From the NCBI RefSeq assembly GCF_900343145.1, contig NZ_LT996886.1, positions 186,001-250,000 on the forward strand: a stretch of 64,000 nucleotides of DNA, given 5' to 3'. The stretch is from Tessaracoccus timonensis (GTDB taxonomy: Bacteria > Actinomycetota > Actinomycetes > Propionibacteriales > Propionibacteriaceae). This document shows, in pieces, positions 33,064-41,481 of the stretch. Within the stretch, counting starts at the first letter, position 1; the number at the start of each line of letters is the position of its first letter. Position numbers and translations under genes: made by a program. The notes beneath the pieces are model-generated. The model was not told the origin of the DNA. It made no database searches and worked only from the letters and a program-made list of their open reading frames with translations.

Positions 33064-33465
33064 ATGTCGCAAATACGCATTTCACAGGCTGCTCGGCTGC
33101 TCGGGGTGTCGGATGACACCATGCGCCGTTGGGCGGACGCGGGCCGAGTAGCCTCGCAGCACGATTCTTCTGGAAAGTTAGTCATCGACGGGGCCTCGCT
33201 CGCCACCTTCGCGCAGGAGCAGGCTGCAGCGAACAATCCCGGAGCGCTGGACACCCGCTCCGGCCACCGCTCTGCGCGCAACCACCTCACCGGCCTGGTG
33301 GTGAAGGTGACATCCGACAAGGTCATGAGCCAGGTCGAGCTGCAGTGCGGGCCCTACCGGGTCGTGTCACTCATCTCCACCGAGGCGGTCGAAGAGCTGG
33401 GCCTGGAGCCGGGCGTCATCGCCACCGCGGTCATCAAGTCCACCAACGTCACGATCGAGGCATGA
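33064..33465 (+). CDS. Molybdate-binding TOBE protein with MerR-like helix-turn-helix
   Basis: A 133-aa two-domain protein. Residues 1-55 form an excisionase/MerR-type DNA-binding domain (ISQAARLLGVSDDTMRRWADAGR); residues about 66-133 are a molybdate-binding TOBE/Mop domain (RNHLTGLVVKVTSDKVMSQVEL, VSLISTEAVEELGLEPG). Such proteins are commonly found beside modABC as regulators or molybdate buffers. It overlaps modA by one base and is divergent from mog, so it may control both sides. Confidence 0.85.
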   Translation: MSQIRISQAARLLGVSDDTMRRWADAGRVASQHDSSGKLVIDGASLATFAQEQAAANNPGALDTRSGHRSARNHLTGLVVKVTSDKVMSQVELQCGPYRVVSLISTEAVEELGLEPGVIATAVIKSTNVTIEA

Positions 33466-34211
33466 TGCGCCGTTTCCTTGCTATTTCTTCCGCTCTCCTG
33501 CTCTTGGCAGGATGCGCTTCGACGCCTTCAGCGACTGAGGCATCCCAGTCCCCAGCATCGAACGACGGCACCGTCGTGTTCGCGGCAGCATCGCTGCACG
33601 CAGCGTTCGAGGAACTCGCTGAGGGCTCCAACGTTTCCTTCTCTTTTGACGGGTCGTCCGGCCTAGTCGACCAGATCGCCGGCGGAGCGCCCGCCGACGT
33701 CTTTGCCTCGGCCGACAAACGCAACATGGACAAGGCCGTCGAGAAGGAGCTCATCGACGGCGAACCGAAGATGTTCGCCACCAACACGCTCGTGCTCGTC
33801 ACGCCGGCCGACAACCCGGCTGGAGTCACTGGCCTCGATGATTCACTCGACGGCGCAAAGCTCGTCGTGTGCGCAGCCGACGTACCATGCGGAGGTGCCA
33901 CAAACCGGTTGGCAGAAACCGTCGGGGTGAGTCTGAAACCTGTTTCTGAGGAGACGAGCGTCACTAACGTGCTCGGCAAGGTCACTGCGGGTGAAGCCGA
34001 CGCGGGGCTCGTCTACGCCACCGACGCGACCGGCGCAGGCGACAAGGTGTACACCATCGAGATCCCGGAAGCGAAAAACGACCCCAACACCTACTGGATC
34101 GCCGCGGTGCGCGGTGGTGACAGCGTCAAGGCGCGCGCGTTCATCGAGCAGGTGACGGGCGACGGGCAGAAAACACTCAGCGACTACGGTTTCGGCCCGC
34201 CGGCGCCCTAG
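33465..34211 (+). CDS. modA: Molybdate ABC transporter substrate-binding lipoprotein ModA
   Basis: A 248-aa lipoprotein with signal and lipobox ISSALLLLAGCAS, then the periplasmic-binding fold of ModA: VVFAAASLHAAFEELA, FDGSSGLVDQIAGGAPADVFASAD and DAGLVYATDATGAGD. It captures molybdate outside the membrane for ModB. Start chosen at the second of two adjacent ATGs, where GAGG is better spaced. Confidence 0.94.
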   Translation: MRRFLAISSALLLLAGCASTPSATEASQSPASNDGTVVFAAASLHAAFEELAEGSNVSFSFDGSSGLVDQIAGGAPADVFASADKRNMDKAVEKELIDGEPKMFATNTLVLVTPADNPAGVTGLDDSLDGAKLVVCAADVPCGGATNRLAETVGVSLKPVSEETSVTNVLGKVTAGEADAGLVYATDATGAGDKVYTIEIPEAKNDPNTYWIAAVRGGDSVKARAFIEQVTGDGQKTLSDYGFGPPAP

Positions 34212-34217
34212 TCGCCC

Positions 34218-35003
34218 ATGCAACCACTTCCTCGGTGGCTGTTTGCCCCTTTCACGCTGGGTGTGGCGGTGCTTGCCGTGCCCCTGATCGGCTTGCTCGT
34301 GAGTGCCGATTGGGCGGCGCTGCCGTCGCTGCTCACTTCGGCGCGAGCGCTCGACGCACTCCGGTTGAGTCTCATCACGTGCAGCATTTCGACCCTCATC
34401 GTGCTGCTGATCGGGGTGCCGCTGGCGCTCGTGCTGGCGCGCAGTGAGGCCTGGTGGAGTACGGTCGTGCGCACGCTGGTGACGGTGCCGATGGTGCTGC
34501 CTCCAGTGGTGGCGGGCCTGGCGCTGCTCACGACGTTCGGCCGGCGCGGGCTGGTGGGGCAGTTCCTCGAGGTGGCGGGCATCCAGGTGGGTTTCACGAC
34601 GGTGGCTGTGGTGATGGCGCAGACCTTCGTCGCGTTGCCGTTTCTCGTCACATCGCTGGAGGGGGCGCTTCGCACGCAAGGAGCCGAGTACGACGCCGTC
34701 TCTGCCAGCTTGGGTGCGTCGCCCACGCGCACGTTGTGGCGTGTGACGTTGCCGCTCATGTGGCCGGCGATTGCGTCGGGAACGGCGCTGTCGTTTGCGA
34801 GGGCGCTCGGCGAGTTCGGCGCGACGCTCACGTTCGCCGGGTCGCTGCAGGGTGTGACGCGCACGCTGCCTCTCGAGATCTATCTGTTGCGCGAGCAGGA
34901 CGCGGACACCGCGATCGCGTTGTCGGTGGTGCTCATCGCGCTGGCGCTGTTGATCGTGTGCGTGGCCGGGCGCCAGAACACCTGGCGGGTGGGACGTCGG
35001 TAA
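34218..35003 (+). CDS. modB: Molybdate ABC transporter permease ModB
   Basis: A 261-aa permease with about six membrane helices, beginning WLFAPFTLGVAVLAVPLIGLL. The EAA loop that docks the ATPase is DAVSASLGASPTRTLWRVTLPLMWPAI. An ATPase (ModC) would normally follow, but the next gene is mobA, so the energy-coupling subunit must be encoded elsewhere or shared with another transporter. Confidence 0.93.
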   Translation: MQPLPRWLFAPFTLGVAVLAVPLIGLLVSADWAALPSLLTSARALDALRLSLITCSISTLIVLLIGVPLALVLARSEAWWSTVVRTLVTVPMVLPPVVAGLALLTTFGRRGLVGQFLEVAGIQVGFTTVAVVMAQTFVALPFLVTSLEGALRTQGAEYDAVSASLGASPTRTLWRVTLPLMWPAIASGTALSFARALGEFGATLTFAGSLQGVTRTLPLEIYLLREQDADTAIALSVVLIALALLIVCVAGRQNTWRVGRR

Positions 35004-35008
35004 GCTGC

Positions 35009-35596
35009 ATGGGTATGCACGCGCCTTCGCTCGACTACGACGCCATCATCGTCGCCGGTGGTGCCGGTCGGCGCATGGGTGGGGTGTCGAAGGCTGATCT
35101 CGTCGTCGACGGGTCCCGCCTGCTCGACACCGTCGTCGGGGCAGTAAGCGACGCGCGGCAGATCGTGGTCGTCGGTGATGCTTCGGTGCCCGACGGCGTG
35201 GTGCTCACGCGTGAAGATCCTCCTGGCACGGGTCCGGCGGCAGGGCTCGGGGCCGGGCTCGCTGCGGTTGAGCAGCCGAGCCCGTGGACAATGGTGCTGT
35301 GCGTCGACCTGCCCGACGCGGCGCGCGTCGCGTCGCGTCTGCGGCACTCGTGTCTCCAGCTCGACCACCGCTTCGACGGCGTCGTCCTCGCCGCAGATGG
35401 CCGCACGCAGTGGCTCATGGCCTGCTACCGCACCGACGCGCTCATGCGTGCAATCGAGGAGTTCGGAAATCTCGAACATGCCCCGCTCCGACGAGTCCTC
35501 TCCCCCTTGCGCCTGGCTCACACGAGCCCCGGCGACGCGCTGCCCATCGATTTGGACTCGCACGAGGACCTTGCCCGCTGGGAACAGCTGCACTGA
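35009..35596 (+). CDS. mobA: Molybdenum cofactor guanylyltransferase-like protein MobA
   Basis: A 195-aa nucleotidyltransferase that makes the molybdopterin guanine dinucleotide form required by DmsA-type enzymes. It has the N-terminal GTP loop AIIVAGGAGRRMGGVSKADLVVDG, DPPGTGPAAGLGAGL and VLCVDLPDA (metal-binding aspartate). Start ATG 35009 lies 5 bases after modB; ATG 35015 is an alternative. The separate DUF6457 gene at 28054 is often fused to this enzyme. Confidence 0.88.
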   Translation: MGMHAPSLDYDAIIVAGGAGRRMGGVSKADLVVDGSRLLDTVVGAVSDARQIVVVGDASVPDGVVLTREDPPGTGPAAGLGAGLAAVEQPSPWTMVLCVDLPDAARVASRLRHSCLQLDHRFDGVVLAADGRTQWLMACYRTDALMRAIEEFGNLEHAPLRRVLSPLRLAHTSPGDALPIDLDSHEDLARWEQLH

Positions 35597-35645
35597 CAGC
35601 TCCGCGAGCGGCGCAACTGTCTGGATAAAAGGGCGCCCCGCCTAC

Positions 35646-35777
35646 CCCAGACCATCGAGTAGCACCAAAGGCGCGAATCGAATGCCCCCCCCTTCCCCGA
35701 CCATCGAGTAGCGCCGCAGGCGCGTATCGAGATGCAGTGCCGGTGTCTATCCGCGAGCTTCGCTCGCTACTTAATTA
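35646..35777. repeat. Dispersed palindromic repeat family 2, cluster III
   Basis: Two CGAGTAG-type units (ATCGAGTAGCACCAAAGGCGC and ATCGAGTAGCGCCGCAGGCGC...) followed by TCTATCCGCGAGCTTCGCTCGCTACTT, the last forming an 8-bp GCGAGC/GCTCGC stem. Located between mobA and the Fic gene in a 233-base gap with nothing else recognisable. Confidence 0.72.
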
Positions 35778-35829
35778 TCAGTGCCGAGCAGCCCGCGAGT
35801 CGAACTCATCAACAACAAGTTCAGTACTC

Positions 35830-36975
35830 CTATTGTGTGCGCATGTCCTGCATCAGCGAAGGATATGGATCTTCCAAGGGCTTACGACTCGCAGTGATCT
35901 CGTCGCGAACCGCTCGGAGTGCTGGGCCCATCACGTAGTGACGTCCACGCGTCTCCCCTCGCGCGATAAGCAGGTGATGTGCTGCGAGTTGTTTCAAGTG
36001 CCTCGTTGCACTCGTCGCGTCGAGTCCGGCCTGTTTTGCATACCCCGATCTAGTGATCCGGGCACCCAAGAATGCGTCATAGAGAGCATCGAGCGCGGGG
36101 TCCGGAAGCTGTTGCGTTGCCTGCAGCTCATCAAGCATCGTCCACACATGCGCTGACTCATCCAACCGCCGACGGACTGTTTGGGCCTGCATGTGATGCG
36201 CCCGTAGACAAAACCTCACCCATGAGCTTGCGTCGCGTTCCGGGCGCCACTCCCCTTGTCCGACGCTGGCCAATGCAGTGTAATAGTCGTCGGTGTTGTG
36301 CCCTAGCCATTCTTCAATGCTGAGAAACTCTGGAGAAAGCGTCCGTTCCCTCGCGAGCACCACCGTCTGCAGCGCACGAGCCATTCTTCCATTGCCATCT
36401 CGAAAGGGGTGGATCATCACGAGATTGAGGTGCGCCATGGCCCCAGCGACTAACGGCTCGGCATCGGTCGCCACGAGGCTGCTCATCAGCTCGTCCACCA
36501 GCTCCGGCACCAGTTCGGGGGCTGGGCCTCGGTAGACGACGCGGTCGTCACGAGAATCCCGAACATAGATGTCGGTGGCTCGAAACGATCCGGCTGATGA
36601 GCCGACGAGGTCATGTTCGAGCAACATGTAATGCATGATGCGTAACGTCTGAGAGTCGATGTGAAAATCTGGCGTGGACGCATGGTTGATGATGAACGTC
36701 AAGACACGTCGATACCCGGTGATTTCAGCCCAGGTCGCAGCATCAGCTAGCAGCGGCGACTCATCATCGACCGCCGCAACTGCATCTTGCTGAGTGATGG
36801 CGTACCCCTCGATGGTGTTAGACCCTCGAATGGCGCGAGCCTGCAATGAGCGACGCAAGTTGCCCTGCCACCTACGAGGCAGGCGGAGCATCCCAGCGAG
36901 ACGGTCGCGCATCTCTGCGATATCGCTGAGTACCTCTTGGCCGCGAGCCGTCAGCTCCGGTGTTGCGAAGATCAC
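35830..36975 (-). CDS. Fic-domain AMPylase-like protein, class II, with C-terminal winged helix
   Basis: A 381-aa Fic protein. The catalytic motif is complete (HPFRDGNGRMAR, near residue 189). The N-terminal inhibitory helix motif SNTIEGY (near residue 52) has the glutamate that blocks ATP binding in class II members. Residues about 290-380 form a winged-helix-like domain (TRSGYAKQAGLDATSATRHLKQL). Likely AMPylates a protein target and may regulate its own promoter; both are inferences from the family. The start is a GTG. Flanked on both sides by family-2 repeats, suggesting an accessory location. Confidence 0.88.
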   Translation of the reverse strand: MIFATPELTARGQEVLSDIAEMRDRLAGMLRLPRRWQGNLRRSLQARAIRGSNTIEGYAITQQDAVAAVDDESPLLADAATWAEITGYRRVLTFIINHASTPDFHIDSQTLRIMHYMLLEHDLVGSSAGSFRATDIYVRDSRDDRVVYRGPAPELVPELVDELMSSLVATDAEPLVAGAMAHLNLVMIHPFRDGNGRMARALQTVVLARERTLSPEFLSIEEWLGHNTDDYYTALASVGQGEWRPERDASSWVRFCLRAHHMQAQTVRRRLDESAHVWTMLDELQATQQLPDPALDALYDAFLGARITRSGYAKQAGLDATSATRHLKQLAAHHLLIARGETRGRHYVMGPALRAVRDEITASRKPLEDPYPSLMQDMRTQ

Positions 36976-36983
36976 ACCTCAAC

Positions 36984-37006
36984 AATACATGTAATATTGC
37001 ATGCAT
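36984..37006. promoter_or_regulatory. AT-rich near-palindromic site upstream of the Fic gene
   Basis: AATACATGTAATATT followed by GCATGCAT forms two adjacent short palindromes (TACATGTA, GCATGC) in otherwise GC-rich DNA, within 30 bases of the Fic start. It could be the promoter and an autoregulatory operator for the protein's winged-helix domain; evidence is pattern only. Confidence 0.35.
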
Positions 37007-37066
37007 CGAACTGCCGCGACACGTCACCACCAACAGTCACGATCGATTACTGGCTGGCGATGCGAG

Positions 37067-37693
37067 TTACTTCTCGCCGAACAGCCTGCCGAAGATGGAT
37101 GTGTTCTTGCGCCCCTCCCCACCCGAGGCAGTTCCTGCTTCTTCATGTGCAGGCGTGTTTCCGTCGACGCCCGGCATGGCTGACTGATACGCGAAGTACT
37201 GCCCTTCGACGTCAAAGATGTCGTCATCAGCACCGATAGCCCCGATCACGCGCGGAAGCTCCTGAATGACGAGGTCGCCGTCTACCTCGACCGGTTCGTC
37301 GGCCCCGTCATTTTCACGGAAGGTAAACGGGGATTCGTCAACCACTGGCGCGCCTTCGTTGAGCTCCTCATCACCTGTGAGCATGTGCCGGACGAGGGTG
37401 CCGTCAACGAACACACGGTAATCCACGAACCCAGTCGAGGACACCGCGCTTGCCACGTGCCAGGTGCCAGGCAAGGTGATTGAGTCAGATTCGAAGCGCT
37501 CCGCGATCAGCATTTCCGGGTCCAACAAGATAGTCCAATCACGTGGCCGGGCCACCGCGAAGAACTGGTTCGCCGGGTCACAGAACGCGGTCCACAAGTC
37601 GCCGTTAGTTTGCGTGGGGGCAAGCCCCCAGGCTTGCAATTGCTCGTCCGTCACAGATTCACTTGTGAGGATCAGAGATGTTGTAAGTCCCAT
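37067..37693 (-). CDS. Uncharacterised acidic protein upstream of Fic
   Basis: A 208-aa soluble, acidic protein of no family I recognise. It begins MGLTTSLILTSESVTDEQLQ, has an aromatic/proline central region and a disordered tail (GTASGGEGRKNTSIFGRLFGEK). No signal peptide or membrane helix. The start at 37693 lacks a clear ribosome site; the longer frame extends into a repeat and is unlikely. It lies 91 bases upstream of the Fic gene on the same strand; a functional pair is possible but unproven. Confidence 0.6.
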   Translation of the reverse strand: MGLTTSLILTSESVTDEQLQAWGLAPTQTNGDLWTAFCDPANQFFAVARPRDWTILLDPEMLIAERFESDSITLPGTWHVASAVSSTGFVDYRVFVDGTLVRHMLTGDEELNEGAPVVDESPFTFRENDGADEPVEVDGDLVIQELPRVIGAIGADDDIFDVEGQYFAYQSAMPGVDGNTPAHEEAGTASGGEGRKNTSIFGRLFGEK

Positions 37694-37727
37694 ACGAAGG
37701 AGAATAACCAAATGGGGTTCAGCTGAC

Positions 37728-37922
37728 GGAGTTTCGATGCGCGAGCTTCGCTCGCTACTCACTTGCCTGGGGTGACGGGGTTTCGACACGCCCGCTACAC
37801 GGGCGGCTCAACCACCGGTGGACGCCCCCCCCCACCCGACCATCGAGTAGCGCCGAAGGCGCGTATCGAGATGCAGTGCCGGTTTCTATACGCGAGCTTC
37901 GCTCGCTACTCAGCCATCGGTG
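37728..37922. repeat. Dispersed palindromic repeat family 2, cluster IV
   Basis: Contains TTTCGATGCGCGAGCTTCGCTCGCTACTC (split here as two words: TTTCGATGCGCG and AGCTTCGCTCGCTACTC), GGTTTCGACACGCCCG...GGCTCAACCACCGG, ATCGAGTAGCGCCGAAGGCG...TATCGAGATGCAG and TCTATACGCGAG...GCTACTCAGCCATCGG. The last two units are nearly identical in order and wording to cluster III at 35699-35777, so the Fic gene and its neighbour sit between two similar composite repeats. Confidence 0.75.
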
Positions 37923-38330
37923 CCGGGGCAAATTCCTTGGTGTGGTGTTGTTTCAGGCTGTGGTGGTGACGATGCCCGGGCAGCCTACAGCGGCCGTTAG
38001 GACACGACGAGCATTCTTGCGTAAGACAACACGTCGCGACGGTGACCTCGGGCGATCTTGAGGTATGGGTGTTGACGCGCTGGTATCCCAGACAAGCGTA
38101 AGGCAATCCAGAGCGATGCACTCCGGTGAGGATGTGCAGGCACTGTTCGCACTTGAGATCAATTCGATGTGGAAAGAGAACATCGATGGGCTTGTGCCGC
38201 AGGATGTTGCGGATCTGCTCGTCAGAGCTTGTCGGGTTGATGACTAACCACCGCGCACTAGCTGGCGGCATCTATCAACCTCCGAATCAGGTCCGTCGAT
38301 TTCGATCCCTCGGGTGTTACTGGCCCGAGC
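37923..38330. other. Gene-poor stretch, no secure gene
   Basis: About 400 bases between repeats and the LPXTG terminator. Two weak candidates overlap: a plus-strand 60-aa ORF (38065-38247; MHSGEDVQALFALEINSMW in its middle) and a minus-strand Cys/His-rich 121-aa ORF (37906-38271; KCEQC, CSSCPNGRC). Neither has a convincing ribosome site and the minus ORF runs into repeat DNA. It may be a decayed gene. Confidence 0.4.
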
Positions 38331-38380
38331 AAAAAGGAAGTGCCCCCGCTGGTTTCTTTTGAACCAGCGGGGGCACTTCC
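38331..38380 (-). terminator. Intrinsic terminator of the LPXTG gene
   Basis: On the minus strand a 19-20-bp near-perfect stem (GGAAGTGCCCCCGCTGGTT with its complement) closes on a short loop and is followed by CTTTTTGCT. It starts 14 bases after the surface-protein stop. Confidence 0.93.
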
Positions 38381-38393
38381 TTGGGCTGAGCTA

Positions 38394-40982
38394 TTAGCTC
38401 AGGCGCTTACGGGCGACGATCAGTGCCGCGCCACCAAGGACAGTCAGCAGCAGAGCTGCGCTGGCGATTGGGGCTACGTTCTCAGCACCCGTACGTGGGA
38501 GCCCAGGCTTGACAGGCTTGTCAGGCTGCTCCGGGGTCGGCTCAGGAGTGGGCTCCGGCGTCGGCTCAGGAGTCGGTTCCGGGGTCGGCTCAGGAGTGGG
38601 CTCCGGCGTCGGCTCAGGAGTGGGCTCCGGCGTCGGCTCAGGAGTGGGCTCCGGCGTCGGCTCAGGAGTCGGTTCCGGGGTCGGCTCAGGAGTGGGCTCC
38701 GGCGTCGGCTCAGGAGTGGGCTCCGGCGTCGGCTCAGGAGTCGGTTCCGGGGTCGGCTCAGGAGTGGGCTCCGGGGTCGGCTTAGGAGTGGGCTCCGGCG
38801 TCGGCTCAGGAGTCGGTTCCGGCGTCGGCTCAGGAGTGGGCTCCGGCGTCGGCTCAGGAGTGGGCTCCGGCGTCGGCTCAGGAGTGGGCTCCGGCGTCGG
38901 CTCAGGAGTCGGCTCTTCAGTCACGGTCGGGTTCTCCAGCGCCACAGAAACAGGCTGCTCACACTCCCCAACCGTCACAGTAACCTCAGCACCCGACTGA
39001 TCACCAACAGTGAACACCGGCTCACCGAAGGTAACCGTCTTGCCACCCTCAGCCTCAACATCAGCCGGCTTCTCCTCAGTCAACGTGACCTTCGTACCAA
39101 CCGGAACATCCTCCGGCAGCGACACCGACTCACCATTCTTCACAGAAAGCGAACCAGTAACCGGTGCACCATCCAGCTCGTACGAGTAGTTCACGGTGTA
39201 CTCAGCATCAGCAGGAACCAAGTCAGCACCATCACCAGTCACCGACTTAGTCACCGACAAGTTACCCTTCGGCTGCTCAGTCACGGTCGTCGGGTTCTCC
39301 AGCGCCACAGAAACAGGCTGCTCACCCTCCCCAACCGTCACAGTAACCTCAGCACCCGACTGATCACCAACAGTGAACACCGGCTCACCGAAGGTAACCG
39401 TCTTGCCACCCTCAGCCTCAACATCAGCCGGCTTCTCCTCAGTCAACGTGACCTTGGTACCAACCGGAACATCCTCCGGCAGCGACACCGACTCACCATT
39501 CTTCACAGAAAGCGAACCAGTAACCGGTGCACCATCCAGCTCGTACGAGTAGTTCACGGTGTACTCAGCATCAGCAGGAACCAAGTCAGCACCATCACCA
39601 GTCACCGACTTAGTCACCGACAAGTTACCCTTCGGCTGCTCAGTCTTGTCAGCCTTGTTGACCAGGTTGAGCTTGACAGGCTCGTTCGTGCTCGGCGTAA
39701 CACTGTACGATCCGTCGTCGTTCTTGGTTACCCCGTCACCGGTGATCTCGTAGTCACCCCACTGGATGCCTTCGACCTCGGGGAGGTTGATTTCCGTGAT
39801 CTTGAACTCGGTGCCGATCTTGTAGCGCTTCGAGTTCACACGGTTGTCTTCACCGGCCTTAATCTCAAGCGTGTCCTCTTCACCGGCAGCGGTGTACTTC
39901 ACGGTGAACTTGGTGTCTGCAGGAACAAGGTCTGCGCCCTCGCCTTCAACCGACTTTGCGATCGAGAAACGGGTGTATTCCTTACCGGAACCGGTACCGC
40001 CGCCGATGGCGGTGTAGGTAAACGTTGCCTCTACGTCCTTACCGTTGACCTTTGCGGTGTTCTTGTAGACGTCACCTTCGAAGGCCTGACCGTCCATCTT
40101 GGACCAGTAGAGAACGCGGTACTGAACGCGCTTGTCGGTAGGAACGTTCTTCAGCGTTACGCTGAACTCCTTGCTGCCTTCCTTAGCGTCAGTCTCGTAG
40201 TTGGCCGGATCAACGGATTCCCAGTCTTCACCTGCAACGTAGGTGCCGTCTTCGTTGACGTTGCGGTACTCGACCGTAACGTCAAAGTCGTTAACCTTGT
40301 GGCGTTCGAAGTCGGTATCATCGACGAGCGCGTCACTAACGGTCACGGTGCCGTCTTCCGCGATCGTGTTGGGGAACACAATGCCCCATGCAATCAAGTC
40401 GGCACCAACCTTGGTGCGAGCGCTGTACTTGAAGGGCTCGTTGGATGCGTGGCCAGGACCCGCCGGGCCGATGCCACCGTCGCCGGGGATCGGAACTGGG
40501 ACAACCTTGTTGTCGATAATAAAGTCGGCAGTGTTGCTGTCGCTCTCCTCGTCGAGGGTTGCAAGGAACCACAGCTCGCCACCGACTTCTTCCTTGCCGT
40601 TGACGAAGTCGGTCAAGGTGCAAGTGACGGTCGGTGCCGGCTCGTTGGTAACTACACAGGTAGCGACGGTCTCGCCCGTTTCCGTGTCGGGAACGTCGAA
40701 CTTACCGTCAGCGTAGTTGGCGAATTCCTTCGGCAGGACCATACCAAAGGTTTCACCAGCCTGCGCGCCGTTTGGAACATTCCATTTGGCCGTGACCTTA
40801 ATCTCGTCGTCAACTTGCGCTTGACCGCCGCCCTTGCCATTGAACTCGACATTGACGTCAGTAATCGCACCGGGGTAGGTGAAATCGGGCGCCGCCATTG
40901 ATGGAGTGGCCCCAAACAGATACGACGTTGCCAAGACCAATGTCAGAAACAGGCCGCTGAGCCAGTTTCTCTTGCTTGTCAT
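38394..40982 (-). CDS. LPXTG-anchored surface protein with repeated Ig-like (DUF5979-type) domains and Pro-Thr-Glu stalk
   Basis: An 862-aa cell-wall-anchored protein. A signal peptide ends near residue 30 (GATPSMAA). Residues about 31-330 resemble the Ig-like adhesive region of Gram-positive surface proteins. A single related domain (about 345-440, [20 protein letters not shown]) is followed by two almost identical 121-residue units (445-565 and 566-686, each opening [20 protein letters not shown]). Then comes a stalk of about 30 EPTP units (about 687-815), and an LPRTG sorting signal at 828-832 with hydrophobic helix and basic tail. GAAGGGA precedes the ATG. No sortase gene is in the window. 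Probably an adhesin; ligand unknown. Its C-terminal repeats also create long false ORFs on the other strand. Confidence 0.92.
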   Translation of the reverse strand: MTSKRNWLSGLFLTLVLATSYLFGATPSMAAPDFTYPGAITDVNVEFNGKGGGQAQVDDEIKVTAKWNVPNGAQAGETFGMVLPKEFANYADGKFDVPDTETGETVATCVVTNEPAPTVTCTLTDFVNGKEEVGGELWFLATLDEESDSNTADFIIDNKVVPVPIPGDGGIGPAGPGHASNEPFKYSARTKVGADLIAWGIVFPNTIAEDGTVTVSDALVDDTDFERHKVNDFDVTVEYRNVNEDGTYVAGEDWESVDPANYETDAKEGSKEFSVTLKNVPTDKRVQYRVLYWSKMDGQAFEGDVYKNTAKVNGKDVEATFTYTAIGGGTGSGKEYTRFSIAKSVEGEGADLVPADTKFTVKYTAAGEEDTLEIKAGEDNRVNSKRYKIGTEFKITEINLPEVEGIQWGDYEITGDGVTKNDDGSYSVTPSTNEPVKLNLVNKADKTEQPKGNLSVTKSVTGDGADLVPADAEYTVNYSYELDGAPVTGSLSVKNGESVSLPEDVPVGTKVTLTEEKPADVEAEGGKTVTFGEPVFTVGDQSGAEVTVTVGEGEQPVSVALENPTTVTEQPKGNLSVTKSVTGDGADLVPADAEYTVNYSYELDGAPVTGSLSVKNGESVSLPEDVPVGTKVTLTEEKPADVEAEGGKTVTFGEPVFTVGDQSGAEVTVTVGECEQPVSVALENPTVTEEPTPEPTPEPTPEPTPEPTPEPTPEPTPEPTPEPTPEPTPEPTPKPTPEPTPEPTPEPTPEPTPEPTPEPTPEPTPEPTPEPTPEPTPEPTPEPTPEPTPEPTPEPTPEPTPEPTPEPTPEPTPEPTPEQPDKPVKPGLPRTGAENVAPIASAALLLTVLGGAALIVARKRLS
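38538..38920 (-). repeat. 24-nt tandem repeat encoding (EPTP)n
   Basis: About sixteen 24-base units built from two alternating synonymous versions (GTCGGCTCAGGAGTGGGCTC and ...GTCGGTTCCGGGG on the plus strand), coding Glu-Pro-Thr-Pro. One unit carries Lys instead of Glu (near 38785). Prone to copy-number change, which would alter stalk length. Confidence 0.92.
38922..39647 (-). repeat. Two 363-bp tandem direct repeats in the LPXTG gene
   Basis: The blocks 39285-39647 and 38922-39284 encode 121-residue domains and are almost identical in DNA. Seen differences are few: the copy nearer the C-terminus has a cysteine (VGECEQ) where the other has glycine (VGEGEQ), and there is a C/G change in the KVTLT region. 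This points to recent duplication or ongoing homogenisation. Confidence 0.9.
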
Positions 40983-41336
40983 ACGTTTTCCCTTCTCAGG
41001 TTTTGAACCGCCCGTTGCTCAGCTAAGTGGTTTAACCAGCAATCAAGGACGGCGACATGGGTACCGGCAACAGGTACTCGCCATTGGCAGGCTCGTATTC
41101 TGTTGCGATGCTTGTCACCCTACAACACGCTGGGAGAGTCAGCAAAGAGATGCTCACCGGTTGTGAGACATTTGTTCGGGCCGCAATCGAATGCTTTTGC
41201 ATCGAGTGCTACTGGCGCCACAACAATACAGTGCAGCGTGCCTGGGTTTGCACCCGTGCAAGCTGTGCGCGAGATGGACTCAGAGCCCCACGCAGCAGCT
41301 CCTCAGAACTCAAACACCTCGACGCACAGTCCCTCC

Positions 41337-41431
41337 CCGACCATCGAGTAGGCGACGCAGTCGCCGTATTGAGATGCAGCGACGGGGTTTCGATACGCAG
41401 GCTTCGCCTGCTACTCAACCACCGGGCCTGA
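41337..41431. repeat. Dispersed palindromic repeat family 2, cluster V
   Basis: ACCATCGAGTAGGCGACGCA...TATTGAGATGCAG followed by GGGGTTTCGATACGCAGGC...GCCTGCTACTCAACCACCGG; the second unit folds on AGGCTTCGCCT. It lies in the 500-base gap between the LPXTG gene and tdh. The rest of the gap (40983-41336) should hold the LPXTG promoter; its short overlapping ORFs look spurious. Confidence 0.75.
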
Positions 41432-41481
41432 CTGCCACTCAACCACCGGGCGCACCCATCGTGAGATTACAGTGTGCTGGT

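Noticed and set aside
37906-38271. Cys/His-rich 121-aa minus-strand ORF as a zinc-finger protein
   Set aside because: Its 3' part is repeat DNA, the start lacks a ribosome site and no ordered zinc-binding pattern emerges.
38538-38920. Regular 24-bp repeats considered as a CRISPR array
   Set aside because: The units are contiguous without spacers and encode EPTP in frame with a surface protein.
38340-40901. 853-aa plus-strand ORF across the surface-protein gene
   Set aside because: Arginine-rich repetitive translation with no ribosome site; it is the complement of the LPXTG gene, which has a signal peptide, sorting signal and terminator.
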